Part shown: positions 60,401-64,000 of the stretch, piece by piece
Layout: every line of letters begins with the position of its first letter
How positions within the stretch are numbered: position 1 is the first letter of the stretch
Source of the DNA: Azotosporobacter soli
GTDB taxonomy: Bacteria > Bacillota > Negativicutes > SG130
DNA length: 64,000 bases
Assembly: GCF_030542965.1 (NCBI RefSeq)
Contig: NZ_JAUAOA010000002.1
Location: 62,001-126,000, forward strand
Direction of reading: 5' to 3'
Notes under the pieces: model-generated
Databases searched by the model: none
What the model was told of the DNA's origin: nothing
What the model saw: only the letters and a program-made list of their open reading frames with translations
Translations under genes and position numbers: made by a program

Positions 60401-63400
60401 CCGCAGCGTTTATGTTGCCGTATGCGCCAAGTACGCTGTCGACGATACCGCCGCCGACGGATACGGTCAGACCGCTTTGTTTGGATTCGTATTTGCTGTA
60501 AAGATCGCTGGTGTCGGTGGAGTTGGCAATGCTGACTTCTTTGCCGGTGATGGTGGTATCTAAACCGCTGACCATTTTTGTGCCGACGCTGTCGACTTTG
60601 TTACCGGCTGTGATGGTGAGGTTGCCTTTTTCGGAACCGACGAGGCTGCCGCGATTTGTCAGTGTTTTTTGTTCGGTATTCATTTCTTCCATGCGCGAAC
60701 CGATGGTGATGCCCGCGCCGCCGGTGCTGAAGACGCCGGAACTTTCGGTGTGCCGGTAGTGTTCTTCTTGGCTGTTTTGTTGGGCGGCGAGGAGTTTGAC
60801 GTCACCTTTTATAGCGGTTAGAGTGACGTCATTTATGCCGACTACGTCGCTGCCCTGCACTTTAAGATTGTTGTTGGCCGTGACGTTGATCCGGTCGCCG
60901 GAGAGGCTGCTGCCCACGGCCAAGTTCGCGAGGGTATGGTCGACTTCGTCGCTTTTGGAGGAGGAGAGGAATCCGCCGCCTGCGTTATGCAGTTCGCGTC
61001 TGGATTCGTGCTTTTCTGTTTCTTCGCTGATGGTGACGTCTTTATCGGCTGTGACGGTGATTAATCCTTTTGTACTGGCAACCGAGCTGCCGCTGATGTT
61101 GATGTTGCCTTTGTCTGCGGCAAGGGGTTGGGTCGCATCGACGGCTTTGACCGCGTTTAGGCTGACGTTGTTTGTGGCCAGGAGATTGGTGCCGATGACG
61201 GTTTCGTCGTAGTTGTTTTCTTTGTAGTCGCTGCCGTTATGGTTGTTGCGCACGGCGCTGGTTTTTATGTCTTTGACGGCGCTGATGTTGAGGTTGCCAT
61301 TGGCAGTGACGGTTAGGGTATCGTCGGCGCTGACTTGTGCGCCGCGCAGGTTGGTGTCGTTTTTGCTGGTCAAGGTTATGTTTTTGCCGCTCACAGCGCT
61401 AAGGACATTAAGGGTGTCGCTATGGTCATAGGCGGCACTGTTGCTGGCCCGGTCGCTGCCGGTGTTGTGGGTCTGAACGGCGGCGATCTCGAGGTTATGG
61501 CCTGCGTTTATGGTAAGGTTTCCGCTCGCAGAGCTTACGCTGCCGCCACGCAGAGCAATGTCGTTACCGGAACTTAGTTTGACGTCGCCTTCGGCGGATA
61601 TCTTGCCGGTAGCAACGACGGTGTTGCTGCCGCTCCAGTTGTGCGAGGCATCGCGATAGGATGCGCTGACTTCGCTTGTGGCCGCTTCGTTTTTGATGTC
61701 ATGCGCGGCGTAGGCAAGAATTTGTTTGCCGCCGATGTTGCCGCCTTGGTTAAGGAGATCGTTTTTGGCGTTCAGATTGGTCAGGCCTTCGCTGCCGATC
61801 TTGCCTCCCGCTTGGTTTTTGATGTCGCGCGCTTCGATGTAGGTGCTGGCTCCGGCTACGCTCATATCGGTGTTTCCGGTATCGGCTTTGCCAATGCCTT
61901 TGCTGGCAAGGATGCTGCCGCTGTTGGTCAAATCGCCGCTTAGGCGGATGTCAATTTTATCGGCGGCAATCAGCGCGCCGCTGTCGGTTAGTTTAAGATT
62001 GTTACCTTGCGCTAGGTAGACGACGGGCACGAGCGCTTTCTGGCTGGAACCGTCGGGTAGTTTGACGTCTTGTTCGACCAGCCAGACCATATCACTGGTG
62101 AGCTTGGCTATCTGGTCTTTAGTCAGAGCCACGCCAAAGGTCAGGTTGAAGGCGGTAGCTTCTGCCGCCGCATGATCGAGCAAGGCTTTGTATTCTTCGT
62201 CAGCGCTGGCATAGCCGGTTAGAAATTGCCGTCCGGTCAGTTGGTTGACTTGTTGCGTCACCAGTTGCTGTTCGTAGAAGGCATCGCCGATGCGTTTTGC
62301 TGTCGTGGCGGGGTCCAAATGAAGCGCGCTAAGCAAATAGTCGCTGGAAATGAAGCTTTGATAGTTGGCAAAGCGCGAATCGGTTTCTACTAAGAAGTGA
62401 GCGGTTGGGTCTTTTTTCATGGTGTACAAACCGTTCAGACTGCCGAGGTTCATGCCTGTTCCCTGCTGCAAGGCGTCTACGGTTGTCGGTTTAACAATGG
62501 TCAACGCATGTTGTGCCGCAAAGGTCGGCGCGTTTAGTGTCGGTGTGGAACCTGGCTGCGGTCCCGGCGTACCGTCAGGCCGCTGTTGGATATTGGCAAC
62601 GCCGTTACCGACGAGGTTGATGCTGCCGGCAGTAAAGGTGGCCGGTAGCCCGTCGCCGATTGGTTTTGTCACGACAAAGGGTCCTGTCGTCTGCCAGCCG
62701 TCCGAGGATTCGGTGTGCCCGTCACCGCCGGTTTGGAAGAGACCGCGAAAGTAAGAACGGACAATCGAGGTCGTCGTCTGTTTTAACTGATAACCCTGGT
62801 TTTGCAAGTTGGCGACCTGGCCATTGACCGCACCGCCAACTGCGATTTCGCTATATTTGTTGAGAAACTGCTGGCCGATGTTCAAGTTAAAATCTTGTCC
62901 GACGTGAAGTTTGCCTTTAACTGGCGTACCGCTGATGTATTCGGTCGCAATCGATGTGCTGGTGGTACGTGAATTAATCGGGCTGTCACAGTGATAAGTC
63001 GTCATTTTTTGCCAGTCTTTATCCGGATGCAAATATAGGTTTGGATCATAGCCTGGGTAGAAAGAAATCACATAGTTTCCGTTTGCATCAACTTTCATAC
63101 TGTTGCAATAGGCAGTTGTTTGACCTGCAACCTTTCCCGGCCAATCTAGCGGCCCACGTCCATCTGAATACTGAACTGTCGCATTCCAGGTCCACGCACT
63201 AGGCCTTTGCTGTATTATAGGTATCGTAACTGGAACATCGTTAAAAGTAACTTTACTCTGACTTACATCAACTGCAATAACCTTATCCTTGGGCACAGTT
63301 ACACTCACTGGATAATAAGCTGTATATGTAGAACGATCCTCAAAGTCACCATATGATATTAGCTGTTCTCCTTCAGTAGTCCCAAGTCTTGGGCTCTCTT

Positions 63401-64000
63401 TTACATAATGCGCCCAATACGTAAAATGGGGCGTCCGCGTCAACACCTTATCCGGCTGCTGTACGGTATTGGTTCCGATTGTCACCGGACTGCTGACGTT
63501 GTTGAGCTGCGTAGCAGTGATGTTCAAATTTTTCCCCGCATCAATCATCGCGCCCTGGTTGGTGACCACGGCAGTCGGATTGGTCAGTTTGCCGTTGCTG
63601 TCCACGGTCTGATCCGCGGCGATGTTGAGGTCGCCCAGAGCGATAATGGTTGCGTTATCTTGGTTGGTCAGCGTGTTTTTCGTCCACAAGTTCATTGTTC
63701 CAGCAGCGCCGATGACGGCCTGACTGCCTTGGTTGGTAAGATTGTTTGAGTTGATGGTGACCTGATTGCCAATAATGGTTGCATTGTTGGTGACGTCTTG
63801 TCCCTTGATTTCGACTTGGTCGCCTTCGATGCGTCCGTTGTTGGTTAAGTTGGCCGCGGCAGTCAAGTTGGTTGTCTTAGCGTTGATTTTCCCTTGGGCC
63901 GCATTGGCTAGGTTGGCTGCATTTATGGTCAAGGTCTCGCCGGATGTCAAGGTACCTTGGTTGGTGAAGTCTCCGTTGACGGTGAGGGTAAAGTCTTTTT
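57438..64000 (-). CDS. cdiA: CdiA-like contact-dependent-inhibition / filamentous haemagglutinin exoprotein, 5' end missing
   Basis: Open from the right window edge to the stop at 57438 (about 2,187 codons visible); the N-terminus and TPS transport domain are outside the window. Long beta-helix repeats dominate (GNLTINAGHNLEIAAVQTHN, GTDVTLESTKGNVNISAAQD), with haemagglutinin-type repeats at the middle. After about residue 1600 the sequence becomes helical and glycine-rich (GGIMSQLGGGGFGQGAAAAG), then a pretoxin region, then a C-terminal domain of about 130 residues (57438-57840) ending GWGNGGGTQYDLIGKR...NERLL. The GGGTQ ending recalls the TNT/NAD-glycohydrolase toxin family (GQPGGGTQY); the match is by eye and the VENN motif of other CdiA proteins is not seen. 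The secretion partner CdiB should be encoded to the right. Confidence 0.9.
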   Translation of the reverse strand, partial: KDFTLTVNGDFTNQGTLTSGETLTINAANLANAAQGKINAKTTNLTAAANLTNNGRIEGDQVEIKGQDVTNNATIIGNQVTINSNNLTNQGSQAVIGAAGTMNLWTKNTLTNQDNATIIALGDLNIAADQTVDSNGKLTNPTAVVTNQGAMIDAGKNLNITATQLNNVSSPVTIGTNTVQQPDKVLTRTPHFTYWAHYVKESPRLGTTEGEQLISYGDFEDRSTYTAYYPVSVTVPKDKVIAVDVSQSKVTFNDVPVTIPIIQQRPSAWTWNATVQYSDGRGPLDWPGKVAGQTTAYCNSMKVDANGNYVISFYPGYDPNLYLHPDKDWQKMTTYHCDSPINSRTTSTSIATEYISGTPVKGKLHVGQDFNLNIGQQFLNKYSEIAVGGAVNGQVANLQNQGYQLKQTTTSIVRSYFRGLFQTGGDGHTESSDGWQTTGPFVVTKPIGDGLPATFTAGSINLVGNGVANIQQRPDGTPGPQPGSTPTLNAPTFAAQHALTIVKPTTVDALQQGTGMNLGSLNGLYTMKKDPTAHFLVETDSRFANYQSFISSDYLLSALHLDPATTAKRIGDAFYEQQLVTQQVNQLTGRQFLTGYASADEEYKALLDHAAAEATAFNLTFGVALTKDQIAKLTSDMVWLVEQDVKLPDGSSQKALVPVVYLAQGNNLKLTDSGALIAADKIDIRLSGDLTNSGSILASKGIGKADTGNTDMSVAGASTYIEARDIKNQAGGKIGSEGLTNLNAKNDLLNQGGNIGGKQILAYAAHDIKNEAATSEVSASYRDASHNWSGSNTVVATGKISAEGDVKLSSGNDIALRGGSVSSASGNLTINAGHNLEIAAVQTHNTGSDRASNSAAYDHSDTLNVLSAVSGKNITLTSKNDTNLRGAQVSADDTLTVTANGNLNISAVKDIKTSAVRNNHNGSDYKENNYDETVIGTNLLATNNVSLNAVKAVDATQPLAADKGNINISGSSVASTKGLITVTADKDVTISEETEKHESRRELHNAGGGFLSSSKSDEVDHTLANLAVGSSLSGDRINVTANNNLKVQGSDVVGINDVTLTAIKGDVKLLAAQQNSQEEHYRHTESSGVFSTGGAGITIGSRMEEMNTEQKTLTNRGSLVGSEKGNLTITAGNKVDSVGTKMVSGLDTTITGKEVSIANSTDTSDLYSKYESKQSGLTVSVGGGIVDSVLGAYGNINAAASVKDERLKALYGYKAVQDLSKMTDPTKLTKVGVSISVGSSENKIETNIHNETTNLSNITAGRNVKITATEGDLNLTGTKIKGTDVTLESTKGNVNISAAQDKTQLDTKSTSSSWSVGGTIGVGFFGNFGSGNGKENGNTVTNVASQIDASGTATVTSGNDTNILGSKVKGDKVVVNVGGNLNIASQQDIDNYNAKNDSIGLGFTVGQKDGKDKSGKDVSNNGVTGSFNSSKTNSNYASVTNQAGIYAGQQGFTVTVGKNTDLKGAVIDSNATPEKNKLTTGTLTWSDIHNKAAYEASSFGVAYDSKKYQKTDTKNYKNQGLTPVIGPTVSGKADSTTTSAIALGTIEIKDKANQKQDLSTLSRDSKQSINALGKIFDKQTVEEQQQLIKLFGEVAYDAVGNMKLKEGSPEKAAVDMVVGGIMSQLGGGGFGQGAAAAGLSQLAMTYIMKIKDPAMQQWVSALIGAVASDLTGGSGNVGAFIALSQIRNNWLSHDRQELFAGRLKEALDRAKDTHDFSEVNKIMADYTNESQTNSNNNFFMREDIEDSLLTQLTRLAKMTGHSTDFGDLQGALNMFASTNLTYVPTITPSIPVHEPTPTPLETLENAIANGGNWNDRGQWVKVDGTVCTNLPGRGDYLISQGYKFEDRYNSAGTPCIFADGADWPVSGLPIKGDVLAGQADPTFVKINGQWSIVDPATNIPWYTTQSPPPGSAVEYAANFTWGVGVGLKNKADDVSQFLLTVQPKQIDAAILNGIQFVKDNSLQDVAVTVGGKMYQVTLEDWTRREAEIETITDPTEKGTKTAELAVDILATAAALRSAGKIAVSATDISVGNFRNAIGDGTGGVSNAIKFKDVKTFSAEETNQWFRDNVKPDYKPPYKPGTVVKEIELRNDTTFVRVYDNTPGGSGMYGGWVMKASDIEGLTAKQIQDKFALPNTPRYMCDVKLDAGTHVRVGEVNPLEGWGNGGGTQYDLIGKRVGNFTNERLLD

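Noticed and set aside
1-64000. tRNA, rRNA or CRISPR array
   Set aside because: No clover-leaf, rRNA or regularly spaced repeat pattern was seen by eye; a tRNAscan and CRISPR search would be decisive.

Overview
The window comes from a Gram-negative-type Firmicute, most likely a Negativicute of the Sporomusaceae kind. Genes have strong Firmicute-style ribosome binding sites (GGAGG, 6-10 nt before the start), yet the cell must have an outer membrane: there is a complete RND pump with its own TolC (44.0-49.7 kb) and a giant CdiA/FHA-type two-partner exoprotein (57.4-64.0 kb, running off the right edge). No rRNA, tRNA or CRISPR array was seen. Species assignment is inference.

Layout. 0-8 kb: a molybdenum hydroxylase operon (molybdopterin-binding protein, Mop-type aldehyde oxidoreductase, flavo-Fe-S protein cut by the left edge), preceded by a -24/-12 promoter, upstream repeat sites and an AcoR-like sigma-54 activator. 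8-11.7 kb: a methyltransferase, a radical SAM/SPASM maturase and a YtcJ-type amidohydrolase. 11.7-20.4 kb: an unusual arsenic/lipoyl block. It has arsD-arsA, a lipoate ligase, and a tight operon of E3 (dihydrolipoamide dehydrogenase), an HdrA-N-like protein, ferredoxin, a DGC domain fused to a GcvH-like lipoyl carrier, two more DGC proteins, a TauE/SafE permease, an ArsR regulator and a second ferredoxin. 20.6-26.5 kb: a dipeptide/gamma-glutamyl degradation operon behind a textbook sigma-54 promoter and its PrpR-N type activator. 26.6-27.5 kb: an M50 protease. 27.7-31.9 kb: a c-di-GMP-I riboswitch heading an operon of chemoreceptor, RraA-PilZ fusion and BASS transporter. 32.3-34.6 kb: PAP2 phosphatase and class II photolyase.

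34.7-36.3 kb holds small AT-rich genes resembling orphan immunity genes. 36.5-40.6 kb encodes exported proteins (MORN repeats, MA-type metallopeptidase, class 3 lipase). 40.7-43.0 kb is a four-gene HD-GYP/four-helix-bundle/TetR operon, divergent from a TetR gene with the RND operon it probably controls. 49.7-53.7 kb carries an ion-transporter-superfamily permease, a split YdcZ pair and a Crp/Fnr regulator.

53.7-57.4 kb is an AT-rich graveyard downstream of cdiA: an inverted-repeat MITE-like element, a decayed REP-associated transposase, an orphan immunity gene and a 96-bp repeat that follows both immunity genes. This is the pattern expected from toxin/immunity cassette replacement at the 3' end of cdiA. 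A second ~150-bp repeat (terminator plus structured leader) lies upstream of two unrelated membrane-protein genes.

The most promising undescribed systems are the ArsDA-lipoyl-DGC block, the c-di-GMP riboswitch plus RraA-PilZ operon, and the CDI cassette-exchange region.
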